Program-made: the position numbers and the translations under genes | Notes under the pieces: generated by a model | Seen by the model: only the letters and a program-made list of their open reading frames with translations | Databases searched by the model: none | What the model was told of the DNA's origin: nothing | Source: JAIRTY01 sp050257395 | GTDB lineage: Bacteria > Actinomycetota > Actinomycetes > Streptosporangiales > Streptosporangiaceae | DNA length: 18,093 bases | Assembly (NCBI GenBank): GCA_050257395.1 | Contig: JBLMWU010000123.1 | Span: 1-18,093, forward strand | Reading direction: 5' to 3' | Part shown: positions 1-7,359 of the stretch, piece after piece | Numbering within the stretch: the stretch's first letter is position 1 | Layout: the number at the start of each line of letters is the position of its first letter

Positions 1-1
1 C

Positions 2-28
2 ACCGTCACCCTCGCCCCCGCCGCCTGA
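2..28 (+). CDS. C-terminal end of an upstream gene (partial)
   Basis: The first bases read in one frame as TVTLAPAA followed by TGA at 26-28. Codon choice is typical of this genome, with C or G at nearly all third positions. Only eight codons are visible, so no family can be named and the frame itself is not certain. No gene-like frame continues past the stop on this strand until about 252. Confidence 0.3.
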   Translation, partial: TVTLAPAA

Positions 29-251
29 CCCGCCACCCACCAGGCAAGATGGCGACCGCCACACCCAGGGCGGGCGTTCGCTGCCGCGCCCCCAGCGGGG
101 TTATTTTCCAGTCAGCTCCACCAATTTCCCAGGCCAGGCAGCTGGCCCTCAGCGACCCGGGGACGGGGTCCAGAGGAGGGGCAGCCGGGCGTCAGACCCG
201 CCGTCACTCGTGCGCCGTGACAGGGCCTCCGGTCCCGGGCATTCTCTACCT

Positions 252-659
252 ATGGGAAGCGGACCGGATCGCGCGGAGGGCCGCCGCCGGCAGATTGATG
301 ACCGGATCGCCGCCATCCGCACCCGCATCGGCGAACTGCGGCAAGCCCAGCAGGCGCGCGAGCACCCGGTGTCCTCCAGCGAGCAGCTCCTAGAAGCACA
401 ACATCACGCGGCCGCCTCAGAAGCTGCGGCGCAGCAGGCGCTTACCGCCAGCATTGACGCCTTCCGGCAAGCTGCCGAAGCACATGAACGCCTCGCCGCC
501 CAGTACGAGCAGGCAGCAGCTTACGGGGGCAGTGACCAGGAAGACCGCCGCCTGCGGGCAGCAGGCCAGCGCGCCGCCGCAGCCGCCGACCGGCGGCGGG
601 CCGAACAGGCCCAATCCCTTCTTTCCAGCCGTGCCGGGAACAGCCGGGAAGACGGCTAG
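252..659 (+). CDS. Hypothetical charged coiled-coil protein
   Basis: I do not recognise a named family. The protein is about 135 residues if it starts at the ATG at 252; an in-frame upstream start at 210 is possible but adds only arginine-rich sequence. It is dominated by A, E, Q and R in long helix-forming runs without prolines: residues ~10-40 (RQIDDRIAAIRTRIGELRQA) and ~60-120 (AFRQAAEAHERLAAQYEQAA). This suggests a soluble coiled coil. There is no signal peptide, membrane segment or cysteine pair. No strong ribosome binding site precedes 252, so the start is uncertain. A second protein of similar composition follows at 729, so the two may be related in origin or act together. Confidence 0.6.
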   Translation: MGSGPDRAEGRRRQIDDRIAAIRTRIGELRQAQQAREHPVSSSEQLLEAQHHAAASEAAAQQALTASIDAFRQAAEAHERLAAQYEQAAAYGGSDQEDRRLRAAGQRAAAAADRRRAEQAQSLLSSRAGNSREDG

Positions 660-728
660 AACACCAAAGCGATCGCGTTCTGAGGGCCCCGCCCCGCCCG
701 CTCTGGCCTGTGCATACCGGCCGGGGGC

Positions 729-1277
729 ATGCTGGGGGTTGTGGACGGCAGGAATCCCCGGCCGCCGGACAGGGCGGCGGCCCAGCGCCGCGCGGCCCCT
801 GCCGATGACCGCGAGTCCCCGGCTGGTGCGCGCGAGCAGGAGCAGGATGCGCGCACACAGGCATCCGGCGCCGCTTTCGACGCGCTGGAACAGCGCACGC
901 GGGCGACCATCGAGCGGTCACGTGCCCTGCTGGCTGCCAGCAGCCACCGCCACGGCGGCGAGGAGGCAGCGGCGGAGGAGACGGAGCGGCTGGCCGGCCC
1001 GGACCACGCGGAGGCCGGCCAGCCAGCCACGGAAAAAACGGAGCCCGCGGCGCGGCTGCCCGGCCCCCGCAGGCCGGTGGAGCGGGCCAGGGCGCTGCGC
1101 AGCCAGGCTCTCGCCGCGATCGCCGCATTCGCCGCGACCGAGGAGGAGATCGCCCGCATCCATGACGATCTGGCAGCCCGCCACCCCGGCCGCCGCGACG
1201 AGCACCATGAGATCGCCGGGCACGCGCGCGCGGCCGCCCGCAAGGCCCAGGAGATCATGCGCGACTTCGCTGACTGA
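729..1277 (+). CDS. Hypothetical helical protein with conserved-looking C-terminus
   Basis: About 182 residues from the ATG at 729; a GTG at 741 is an alternative, and neither has a well-spaced ribosome binding site. The first ~60 residues are low-complexity and rich in R, A, P and E. The rest is strongly helical and charged: ~47-70 (DALEQRTRATIERSRALLAA) and ~125-182, ending in AARKAQEIMRDFAD. The C-terminal half, with EEEIARIHDDLAARH, looks most constrained. No transmembrane segment or catalytic motif is visible, and I know of no function. It resembles the gene before it in composition and helix propensity. The gap to the acyl-CoA synthetase gene is 131 bp, long enough for a separate promoter. 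Confidence 0.6.
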   Translation: MLGVVDGRNPRPPDRAAAQRRAAPADDRESPAGAREQEQDARTQASGAAFDALEQRTRATIERSRALLAASSHRHGGEEAAAEETERLAGPDHAEAGQPATEKTEPAARLPGPRRPVERARALRSQALAAIAAFAATEEEIARIHDDLAARHPGRRDEHHEIAGHARAAARKAQEIMRDFAD

Positions 1278-1408
1278 CCCCGCGGCCGGCGGCCTGGCGG
1301 CGGCACCGCCGGCGGGCTGGCTACCAGACTGGTGCCCGGCACCCTCTGGACGCGGGAACGGCGCGCTGGATGTAATCACCAGAAACGGAGACCGGAGGAC
1401 CCGAACAC

Positions 1409-2962
1409 ATGCCAGATCTCCTGACCCTCTACGCGTCGTCCCAGCCCGGCAAGCTTGCCGTCATCGATGACCGGCCCGGCGCGGGCGTGGTCTCGTGGAC
1501 CTACGCCCAGCTCGAGACGGAGGCGAACCGGCTGGCCAACGCGCTCGTCTCGCTGGGCGTCGGCCCCGGCGACAAGGTGATCTGGTGCGGGCCCAACTCG
1601 CCGCAGGTCGTGGCGGTCGTCAACGCGACCAGGAAGATCGGCGCGGTCGCGGTGCCGCTGAACTACCGCCTGACCGCCGAGGAAGCGCGCTACATCGTGG
1701 CGCATTCCGACGCCTGCGCCGCCTACGTGGACGCGGAGTACGCGCACCTGCTCCCGGCGCCCCGCGACGAGCGCCTCGGCAGCCTGCGCGAGGTGCTCGT
1801 CTTCGGCGGCCCTGCCCCGGCCGGGATGCTCGGGGAGGACATCGTCGCGCAGGCGCCGGACGAGCCGCCGGCCGGGGACGCCGAGGGCAGCAGCGCGACG
1901 ATGATCTACACCTCCGGCACGACCGGCAAGCCGAAGGGCGCCTACCGCCCCATGACGGACCAGAGCACGGCGGCCGCGCTGATCGGTTTCATCGGCTACC
2001 GGCCGGACGACGTCTACCTCACCTCCGGCCCGCTGTACCACAGCGGGCCGCTGGCGTTCATGGGCGTCGGGCTCACGCTCGGGCAGACCGTCATCATCCA
2101 GCGGAAGTTCGAGCCGGAGGACTGGCTGCGGCTGGTGGACAAGTACAAGGTCAGCTCCACGTTCTCGGCGCCGCCGCTGATCCGGCTGGTGTGCGCGCTG
2201 CCAGCGGAGGTCAAGGCCCGCTACGACCGGTCCTCGATGCGGATCATGCTGGCCAACGCCGCGCCGTGGAGCTTCGCGCTCAAGCAGGCCTACCTGGCCG
2301 ACTTCCCGGCGGACTCGCTCTGGGAGATCTACGGGTCGACCGAGCTCGGGGTGAACTGCGTCCTGGAGCCCAAGGATCAGCTGCGCAAGCCAGGCTCGTG
2401 CGGCAGGCCGGCCCCGCTGGTGGAGATCCGCCTGCTCGACGCCGACGGCAGCGAGGTGACCGGAACCGGGCCGGGGCAGTCCGGCGAGCTGTATGTCAGG
2501 TCCGCGGGCGTGTTCAGCGAGTACTACAAGCAGCCGGACAGTTACCGGGCCGGCGTGCACGGTGACTTCCACACCGTCGGGGACGTCGCCTACCGGGACG
2601 AGGACGGCTTCTACTACATCTGCGACCGCAAGAGCGACATGATCATCTCCGGCGGCATGAACATCTACCCCGCCGAGATCGAGGCCGCCCTGGAACAGCA
2701 TCCGGGCATCTTCGACGTCGCGGTCTTCGGGATCCCCTCCGAGGAGTGGGGGGAGCAGGTGCACGCCGCCGTGGTGCCCGCGCCGGGCGCCGAGCTCTCC
2801 GAGGCGGACGTGATCGCGCACGCCCGCGAGCACCTGGCCTCGTACAAGTGCCCCCGGTCGGTGTCGTTCCTGGCCGAGCTCCCCCGGACCGGCTCAGGCA
2901 AGCTGCTCAAGCGCGACCTCCGCGCACCGTTCTGGGCGGGTCACGCCAGGCAGGTCAGCTGA
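1409..2962 (+). CDS. AMP-forming acyl-CoA synthetase (ANL superfamily)
   Basis: This 517-residue enzyme is predicted to activate a carboxylic or fatty acid with ATP to an acyl-adenylate and then transfer it to coenzyme A in the cytoplasm. Core motifs are present in order: P-loop YTSGTTGKPKG at 167-177, YGSTE at 308-312, GDVAYRDEDG at 391-400, the hinge DRKSDMI at 406-412 followed by SGGMNIYPAEIE, and the C-terminal PRTGSGKLLKR with the catalytic lysine at about 498. Length is normal for the family, so the gene looks complete. GGAGG at 1394-1398 sits ten bases before the ATG and supports this start. The acyl substrate cannot be read from sequence; medium/long-chain FadD-like or an aromatic-acid ligase are both possible. 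It converges on the next gene with a 6-bp gap, leaving no room for a terminator between them. Confidence 0.95.
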   Translation: MPDLLTLYASSQPGKLAVIDDRPGAGVVSWTYAQLETEANRLANALVSLGVGPGDKVIWCGPNSPQVVAVVNATRKIGAVAVPLNYRLTAEEARYIVAHSDACAAYVDAEYAHLLPAPRDERLGSLREVLVFGGPAPAGMLGEDIVAQAPDEPPAGDAEGSSATMIYTSGTTGKPKGAYRPMTDQSTAAALIGFIGYRPDDVYLTSGPLYHSGPLAFMGVGLTLGQTVIIQRKFEPEDWLRLVDKYKVSSTFSAPPLIRLVCALPAEVKARYDRSSMRIMLANAAPWSFALKQAYLADFPADSLWEIYGSTELGVNCVLEPKDQLRKPGSCGRPAPLVEIRLLDADGSEVTGTGPGQSGELYVRSAGVFSEYYKQPDSYRAGVHGDFHTVGDVAYRDEDGFYYICDRKSDMIISGGMNIYPAEIEAALEQHPGIFDVAVFGIPSEEWGEQVHAAVVPAPGAELSEADVIAHAREHLASYKCPRSVSFLAELPRTGSGKLLKRDLRAPFWAGHARQVS

Positions 2963-2968
2963 TCCCGG

Positions 2969-3916
2969 TCAGGGCCGGCGGAGTTCCGCCCAGATGGCCT
3001 TGCCGCCGGCCAGCGGCTGCACGTCCCAGGCGGCGGAGACCGTGTCCACCAGGGACAGCCCGTGGCCCGGCGCCGCCTGCAGCGCCGGGCCCGCGCCCGC
3101 GAACGGGCTGGCGTCACCGACGCTGATCCGCAGGGCGTCGCCGGACCCGGTCAGGCTGACGGTGAAGCGGGATTCCGCGTGCAGGACGGCGTTGGTGGCG
3201 AGCTCGGTCACCACCATCGCGGCGTCCTCGGCGAACGCGTCCCGGCCCCAGTCACCCAGCGTCTGCAGGACGAAGTGGCGGGCCGCCCGCGGCGCCTCCC
3301 GGGTGGCGGGGAAGGTCCGCGTGACCGCGGCCCGGCCAGCCGGGCCGCCGGGGGGCGGGTCGCCCGCCGGCCGGAGGGTGGCGCCGCCGTGGAGCCGGAG
3401 CACCTCGGCGAACGCCTTCCGGTGGGTGGCCATCAGCTGCTGCGGATAGGCGCAGCAGAGGATGAACGGGACCTCGCCGGCCAGCTCGTTCCACAGCGAT
3501 TCCAGCTCGAGCGCGGCGTCGACCTGGCCGGCGTCCCACAGCACGGTGACCATCTCGCCGACGACCAGCACCGGCCGGCCGGTGGCGACCGCGGCGCGGA
3601 CCAGCTGGCCGATCCCGGCGCTGAACGCGGCCCGGTCGATCCGGCCGTCCACCGTGAACCGGCGCACCTCCTCGCCCGCGTCCAGCAGCACGAGCGCCCC
3701 GGCGAGCTCCGCGGCCGCGGGGTCCAGGCCGGCCTCAGCGAGCCGGGCGTTCAGCGCCGGGCGGTGAGCGGGAGTCGCGGCGACCACCGCGATGCCGCCC
3801 CCGGCGATCACTTCCCCGGCATACCCGGCCAGGCTCTCGGCCAGTTCGTCGTCGCGACGGTAGAACTGGACGGCATGGCCCCGCGGATCCGCCGCCGGAC
3901 CCGGCTCGACTGGCAC
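2969..3916 (-). CDS. MEDS-domain / HATPase anti-sigma-type regulator (RsbA-like), copy 1
   Basis: A 315-residue two-domain protein. Residues ~12-180 resemble the MEDS sensory domain (HAVQFYRRDDEL near the start, then VLVVGEMVTVLWDAG and PFILCCAYP), a degenerate P-loop fold linked to ligand or redox sensing. Residues ~200-312 form a GHKL ATPase of the SpoIIAB/RsbW class: N-box VTELATNAVLHA with E238 and N242, VGDAS at 266-270 and GHGLSLV at 284-290. Such proteins usually bind or phosphorylate STAS antagonists or sigma factors. The start is a GTG at 3916 with a weak GGTGGTGA upstream. It lies downstream of, and on the same strand as, the STAS gene at 4019-4360, with a 102-bp gap, which suggests a kinase/antagonist pair. 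The signal sensed is unknown. Confidence 0.88.
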   Translation of the reverse strand: MPVEPGPAADPRGHAVQFYRRDDELAESLAGYAGEVIAGGGIAVVAATPAHRPALNARLAEAGLDPAAAELAGALVLLDAGEEVRRFTVDGRIDRAAFSAGIGQLVRAAVATGRPVLVVGEMVTVLWDAGQVDAALELESLWNELAGEVPFILCCAYPQQLMATHRKAFAEVLRLHGGATLRPAGDPPPGGPAGRAAVTRTFPATREAPRAARHFVLQTLGDWGRDAFAEDAAMVVTELATNAVLHAESRFTVSLTGSGDALRISVGDASPFAGAGPALQAAPGHGLSLVDTVSAAWDVQPLAGGKAIWAELRRP

Positions 3917-4018
3917 TGTGTCACCACCAAACTCGCGGATGGGCGAGGGCTTTCATATCCCGTCCGTGGTCATTCATGCCAGCGGATCCGCATCCGCTGC
4001 GCCGGTTCTGGGAACGCG

Positions 4019-4360
4019 TCAGGCCTCCTCGCCGAGCGCCGCGGCCAGGCTCGGATACACGTCGATCACCCGCTCCGCGCCGAGCAGGCGGATGATGCGC
4101 GTCACCGGGTCGGAGACCGCGACCCGCAGCGGCACCTGGGCCGCCCTGGCGGCCTTGGCGACCCGCACCAGGGTGGCGATGCCCGCCGAGTCGCAGTACC
4201 TGGTCTGGGTCATGTCCACCACCAGGCTGCCCGATCCGCTTCCGACCAGCTCGTCCAGGCCTTCATGGATCTGGGTGACGTTCAGCAGGTCGATCTCGTC
4301 TGGCAGGGTGACCACCGTCAGGCTGCCGACCGTGCGGACCGGGAGAATCTGCTCGGTCAT
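4019..4360 (-). CDS. STAS-domain anti-sigma factor antagonist
   Basis: A 113-residue single-domain protein matching the SpoIIAA/RsbV family in length and pattern. The hallmark is DMTQTRYCDSAGIATLVRV at ~49-67; Ser58 in DSAG is the residue normally phosphorylated by the cognate HATPase kinase. In the family, the unphosphorylated form binds the anti-sigma kinase and frees the sigma factor. The ATG at 4360 places MTEQILPV at the N-terminus. The frame stays open further upstream but is antisense to the next gene, so I reject the longer start. The gene is divergent from the second MEDS-HATPase gene and followed by the first, so it sits between two possible kinase partners. No sigma factor gene lies in the window. 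Confidence 0.92.
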   Translation of the reverse strand: MTEQILPVRTVGSLTVVTLPDEIDLLNVTQIHEGLDELVGSGSGSLVVDMTQTRYCDSAGIATLVRVAKAARAAQVPLRVAVSDPVTRIIRLLGAERVIDVYPSLAAALGEEA

Positions 4361-4534
4361 GGCACAGCCCGCCAGCCGGGGCCTGCCGCGACGGGGGTCG
4401 TCATGCGGCAAGCCTACGGGGCGCGGCCTGCCCACGCGGCCCCTCGGCATCGATCCTGGCGCCGCGGAAACGGTAACGAGCGTTGCGCCTATAGGATGGC
4501 TACGCTGCGAAGGCGCCGCTGAGGGGGTTTGCCG
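4361..4534. promoter_or_regulatory. Divergent promoter region between STAS gene and second MEDS-HATPase gene
   Basis: This 174-bp gap holds the start regions of two opposing regulatory genes and must carry promoters for both if they are not read from elsewhere. On the plus strand the least GC-rich part is ~4468-4505, containing a TATAGGAT-like -10 candidate near 4492-4499. No convincing -35 partner is visible, so I make no sigma-factor assignment. Confidence 0.35.
4521..4528 (+). promoter_or_regulatory. Ribosome binding site that fixes a GTG start at 4535
   Basis: The purine run GAGGGGGT at 4521-4528 lies about seven bases before the GTG at 4535, a normal spacing. It would touch the in-frame TTG at 4529, which is therefore an unlikely start. 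Confidence 0.6.
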
Positions 4535-5533
4535 GTGGATCAGCCCACTGTGCCCCCCGTACGCCTTCAGCACGGCCTCTTCTTCTACCGCGCCCCCGCC
4601 GAGTTCATCGCGGCCGTGCTGGGATTCGTGCAGGACGGGGTGGCGGCCGGCGAGGCCGTGCTGGTCGCGGCCACCGGGCCGGACCTGGTGCGGCTGCGCG
4701 CCCAGCTCGACGGCCAGAGCGAGCACGTCACGTGGGCCGACATGTCCGGCACCGGGATCAACCCGCGGCGGATCACGGCCGCCATGCGGGCCTTCGCGGA
4801 GGACCATCCCGGCCGGCCGCTGCGGTATGTGCAGGAGCCCGCCTGGCCCACCCGCGCGCCCGCCGAACTGTGCGAGGTCATCCGCCATGAGGCCCTGGTC
4901 AACCTGGCCCTGGCCGGTCTCCCCGCGAGCATCCTGTGCGGCTACGACACCCGGCTGCCGGCCGCGACCCTCGCCAGCGCCGAGCGGGTCCACCCGCTGC
5001 TGGCGGAGCACGGGCAGTGGCGGCCCAGCCCGCCCTACACCCCCGCCGTGCCGATCCCGCCGGACTGCGACCAGCCGCTGGGCCTGCCCCCAGCCGCGGC
5101 CGCGGTCCTGGCCTACCGGGAGGATCAGGTCACCGTGCGGCGGTTCGCGGCCGAGCAGGCCGAACTCGCCGGGCTGCCGGGCGACCGGGTCATGGACCTG
5201 GTCATCGCCATCGGGGAACTGGCCGGGAACACGCTGGCGCACACCCGCGGCCCCGGCACGCTGGCGGTGTGGACCACGGGCGGTGAACTCGTCTGCCAGC
5301 TCCACGACAGCGGCGAGATCGCCGACCCGCTGGCCGGCAGCAGGCGGCCGGACCCGGCCGCGCCCGGCGGGGGCCGCGGGCTGTGGGTCGTGCACCAGCT
5401 GTGCGATCTGGTGGAGACGCGCTCCGGGCCCGCTGGCACCACCACCCGCCTGCACATGCGCCTGCCACCGGAGCCGCTGGCCGCCCGGCCCGGCGGCCGG
5501 CCCGGTACGTTTGCGGCCGGGCCCGGCCGGTAG
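4535..5533 (+). CDS. MEDS-domain / HATPase anti-sigma-type regulator (RsbA-like), copy 2
   Basis: A 332-residue protein with the same architecture as the minus-strand gene at 2969-3916. The N-terminal MEDS-like domain spans ~10-165 (LQHGLFFYRAPAEF, AVLVAATGPDLV, RPLRYVQEP, SILCGYDT). The C-terminal GHKL domain spans ~195-312, with N-box GELAGNTLAHT (E228, N232), HDSG at 257-260 and the glycine-rich GGGRGLWVV at 278-286. The tail after ~312 is Gly/Pro/Arg-rich and probably disordered. The start is GTG at 4535, chosen on ribosome-binding-site spacing. The family regulates sigma factors through STAS antagonists; the adjacent divergent STAS gene is the obvious candidate partner. The two MEDS-HATPase proteins are clearly diverged, so this is not a recent duplication. 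A small flavoprotein gene follows 41 bp downstream on the same strand. Confidence 0.88.
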   Translation: MDQPTVPPVRLQHGLFFYRAPAEFIAAVLGFVQDGVAAGEAVLVAATGPDLVRLRAQLDGQSEHVTWADMSGTGINPRRITAAMRAFAEDHPGRPLRYVQEPAWPTRAPAELCEVIRHEALVNLALAGLPASILCGYDTRLPAATLASAERVHPLLAEHGQWRPSPPYTPAVPIPPDCDQPLGLPPAAAAVLAYREDQVTVRRFAAEQAELAGLPGDRVMDLVIAIGELAGNTLAHTRGPGTLAVWTTGGELVCQLHDSGEIADPLAGSRRPDPAAPGGGRGLWVVHQLCDLVETRSGPAGTTTRLHMRLPPEPLAARPGGRPGTFAAGPGR

Positions 5534-5574
5534 GCATGACCGGGGGTCCGTGCTCACACCGAAAGGGATCATTC

Positions 5575-6042
5575 ATGGCAGATGGCACGCAGGGCGGCGA
5601 CGCCGGGGGGCAGCCGGCCGCGGACCCGGTGGTCGTGGAGCTGGACGAGGCCGAGTGCCTGCGGCTGGTGGCGGCGCGCGAGGTCGGCCGGATCGCCTAC
5701 GCCGGGCGGTTCGGGCCCACCGTGCTGCCGGTGAACTACCGGCTGTACGAGGGCAGCATCGTGTTCCGCACCGGCCAGGACAGCCCCATGGACGAGGACC
5801 TGCGCACCGGCATCACCAACGCCGAGTACAAGATCGCTTTTGAGATCGACGAGCTCGACCCCGCCACCCGGGAGGGGTGGAGCGTCCTCGTGCAGGGCTC
5901 CGCCCACCATGTGACGTCGGAGGAGGAACGGGCGGCCGTGGCCCGGACGGGGGTCACGCCCTGGGCCGGCGGCCCCAAGGAGCAGTACATCCGCGTCCTG
6001 CCCACCCGGATCACCGGCCGCCACATCAAGCACCCGGGGTGA
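5575..6042 (+). CDS. Pyridoxamine 5'-phosphate oxidase-like split-barrel flavoprotein
   Basis: A 155-residue protein of the PNPOx-like split-barrel superfamily (Pyridox_ox_2 type), expected to bind FMN or F420 as a small cytoplasmic dimer. Visible landmarks are EAECLRLVAAREVGRIAYAG at ~24-43, PTVLPVNYRLYEGSIVFRTG at ~48-67, AFEIDELDP and GWSVLVQGSAHHV in the middle, and the C-terminal YIRVLPTRITGRHI. The ATG at 5575 is preceded by AAAGGGAT. An in-frame start further upstream would overlap the preceding gene and adds sequence without family resemblance, so I reject it. The location directly after a MEDS-HATPase gene suggests co-transcription; a redox link is inference. Its 3' end overlaps by 17 bp the stop region of a transporter-ATPase remnant on the other strand. 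Confidence 0.9.
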   Translation: MADGTQGGDAGGQPAADPVVVELDEAECLRLVAAREVGRIAYAGRFGPTVLPVNYRLYEGSIVFRTGQDSPMDEDLRTGITNAEYKIAFEIDELDPATREGWSVLVQGSAHHVTSEEERAAVARTGVTPWAGGPKEQYIRVLPTRITGRHIKHPG

Positions 6043-6127
6043 CGCCCGCCAGCACCTCCTCGGCGCGGTGACAGGCGGCCCGCCGGCCCGGGCCCACCTC
6101 CCGCAGCGGCGGCGCCTCCGCGGCGCG
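6026..6127 (-). pseudogene. C-terminal remnant of an oligopeptide/dipeptide ABC transporter ATPase (OppD/DppD type)
   Basis: Read on the minus strand, this stretch ends in a stop at 6026-6028. It encodes AEAPPLREVGPGRRAACH followed by RAEEVL and a short tail. The pattern LREV-x-PGR-x-x-ACH is characteristic of the extreme C-terminus of Opp/Dpp transporter ATPases (oligo_HPY region), where it follows a cysteine-rich segment. Nothing upstream on the minus strand continues the family: beyond about 6127 the sequence is the opposite strand of the PucR-like gene. About 30 codons survive, so the gene is dead. The remnant marks a deletion or recombination junction near 6120-6130. I am fairly confident of the motif and less sure of the exact junction. 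Confidence 0.55.
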
Positions 6128-6129
6128 AG

Positions 6130-6774
6130 GTGGCGCGGTTCGAGCTGCCGGAGCAGGTGGGCCAGCTGGCGCTGCAGGCGGCCATGGCGGGCGGCGGCAC
6201 CTGGTACCTGTCCCGGATCGCGCGCGCGATCGTGCTGGTCCGGGTGACGAGCTCGAACCCGGGACCGCAGGCCGGCGGGCGGGCCGCCCGGTCGGCCGAG
6301 CGGGCGCTGGCGGCCATCCGGGCGCGCGTGCCGGACCTGCGGTTCCGTGCGGGGGTGGGCACCCCGCACGAGGGGCCGATGGGGCTGCGGGCTTCCGCAG
6401 CCGAGGCACGCGGCGCCCTGCTGGCCGCCCGGGCGGCGGGCCGGCCCGCGGGCGTCGCCGCGCACGACGCCGTGGGAGTCCGGCGGATGCTGATGGAGTG
6501 GTACTCCTCTGACACCGCCCGGGCCTCGGTGCGCGACCAGCTCGCGCCGCTGGAGCGGCTCGGCTCACCCCGGGCCGAGACGGCGATCCGGACCCTCGCG
6601 GCCTACCTGGACGAGCAGGGATCCATCATCAAGACCGCGCAGAAGCTGCATCTGCACCGCAACGCGGTGGCCAACCGGCTGCGCAACATCACCGAACTGC
6701 TCGACATCGACCTCGAGGACCCGGACCAGCGGCTGGTGCTGCAGCTGGCGTGCCGGGCGCGGCTGCTGTCCTGA
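6130..6774 (+). CDS. PucR-family transcriptional regulator, N-terminally truncated
   Basis: 214 codons from a GTG at 6130. Residues ~20-125 resemble the degenerate GGDEF-like (CdaR) domain of PucR regulators, including VRVTSSNPG, RFRAGVGTPHEGP and SAAEARGALLAARAAG. Residues ~148-210 are the C-terminal helix-turn-helix (HTH_30): TAIRTLAAYLDEQGS, then TAQKLHLHRNAVANRLRNITEL. Complete members usually have 400 or more residues with an N-terminal sensory domain, which is absent. No other in-frame start exists between the preceding stop at 6040-6042 and 6130, and the 5' edge coincides with a transporter-gene remnant on the other strand. I infer that the gene lost its 5' part by deletion. The DNA-binding domain is intact, so a constitutive or inactive short regulator are both possible. 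Confidence 0.72.
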   Translation: MARFELPEQVGQLALQAAMAGGGTWYLSRIARAIVLVRVTSSNPGPQAGGRAARSAERALAAIRARVPDLRFRAGVGTPHEGPMGLRASAAEARGALLAARAAGRPAGVAAHDAVGVRRMLMEWYSSDTARASVRDQLAPLERLGSPRAETAIRTLAAYLDEQGSIIKTAQKLHLHRNAVANRLRNITELLDIDLEDPDQRLVLQLACRARLLS

Positions 6775-6785
6775 CGTCCCGCGGC

Positions 6786-7265
6786 TTACCGCGGCAGCCA
6801 GAGCGCGGCCCAGACCGCTTTCTCGTGCGCGCCGAGCGGCGTCCATCCCCAGGCGGCCGCGAGCGCGGCCACGATCTGCAGGCCGCGGCCCGACTCGGCG
6901 GCGGGATCGGGCGGCGCCAGCACCGGCGGGTCGCCGCTGGCGTCGGTGACCACGCAGGTCAGCTGGTGACCCTCGTGCCACCAGGTCAGTTCCGCCAGCC
7001 GGCCCGGGGTGCCGGCGGGCGGGGCGGCGTGCCGGATGGCGTTGGCGGCGAGCTCGGAGGCGATCGTCACCGCGTCGGAGATCAGCGGGTCCAGCCGCCA
7101 GCCGCGCAGCGCCGACGCGGTGAACTCACGGGCGGCGCGGGCCGCGCCACCACCCGGATGCAGCACGGTGCAGCAGTTGCCGGCAGCCGGCCAGCAGTCC
7201 GGCCGGGGCGGCCACAGCCCCGCGAGCGGATCGTAGCGGTGGTCACGTGCTTGTGCGGATGTCAC
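6786..7265 (-). CDS. HATPase anti-sigma-type regulatory protein of a WhiJ-like cluster
   Basis: A 159-residue single-domain GHKL ATPase of the SpoIIAB/RsbW class. Motifs are the N-box IASELAANAIRHA at ~68-80, VVTDASGDPP at ~104-113 and ESGRGLQIVAALAAAWG at ~122-138. Residues ~1-40 are Pro/Trp/Cys-rich, with two adjacent cysteines, and are not part of the fold. The start is GTG at 7265. It is divergent from a DUF397 gene and an Xre-DUF5753 gene. In Streptomyces these three families recur together in many paralogous loci named after whiJ/abaA; in such clusters the HATPase protein is thought to work with the Xre regulator, though its target is usually unknown. It has no MEDS domain, unlike the two other HATPase proteins nearby. 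Confidence 0.9.
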   Translation of the reverse strand: MTSAQARDHRYDPLAGLWPPRPDCWPAAGNCCTVLHPGGGAARAAREFTASALRGWRLDPLISDAVTIASELAANAIRHAAPPAGTPGRLAELTWWHEGHQLTCVVTDASGDPPVLAPPDPAAESGRGLQIVAALAAAWGWTPLGAHEKAVWAALWLPR

Positions 7266-7359
7266 TCGTGTCCCCGGAGCATGAAGGTCGGCCGCCAGGC
7301 CGGCACCCGGCGGCCGGTACTGACCAGTTAGTCAGCATCCGCTACGATGCCACCGCAAC

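Noticed and set aside
49..393. Small plus-strand frame starting at 49
   Set aside because: Codon positions and composition are not gene-like, and it overlaps the more plausible coiled-coil gene in another frame.
1376..2833. Long open frame on the minus strand (485 codons) opposite the acyl-CoA synthetase gene
   Set aside because: Its product is Arg/Gly/Asp/Val-rich without any family motif. It is the usual antisense shadow of a GC-rich gene whose plus-strand product carries a complete set of catalytic motifs.
3062..4522. Long plus-strand open frame (486 codons) across the MEDS-HATPase and STAS genes
   Set aside because: It is antisense to two genes with clear motifs and has low-complexity Arg/Gly/Asp content.
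4361..5572. N-terminal extension of the STAS gene to make a 517-residue protein
   Set aside because: The extension is antisense to the second MEDS-HATPase gene and has no domain. The STAS domain starts naturally at the ATG at 4360.
7319..7336. Inverted repeat CTGAC/GTCAG upstream of the WhiJ-like cluster
   Set aside because: Five-base arms with a six-base spacer are expected by chance at this scale. It is kept only as a minor feature near the stronger TGCANN array.
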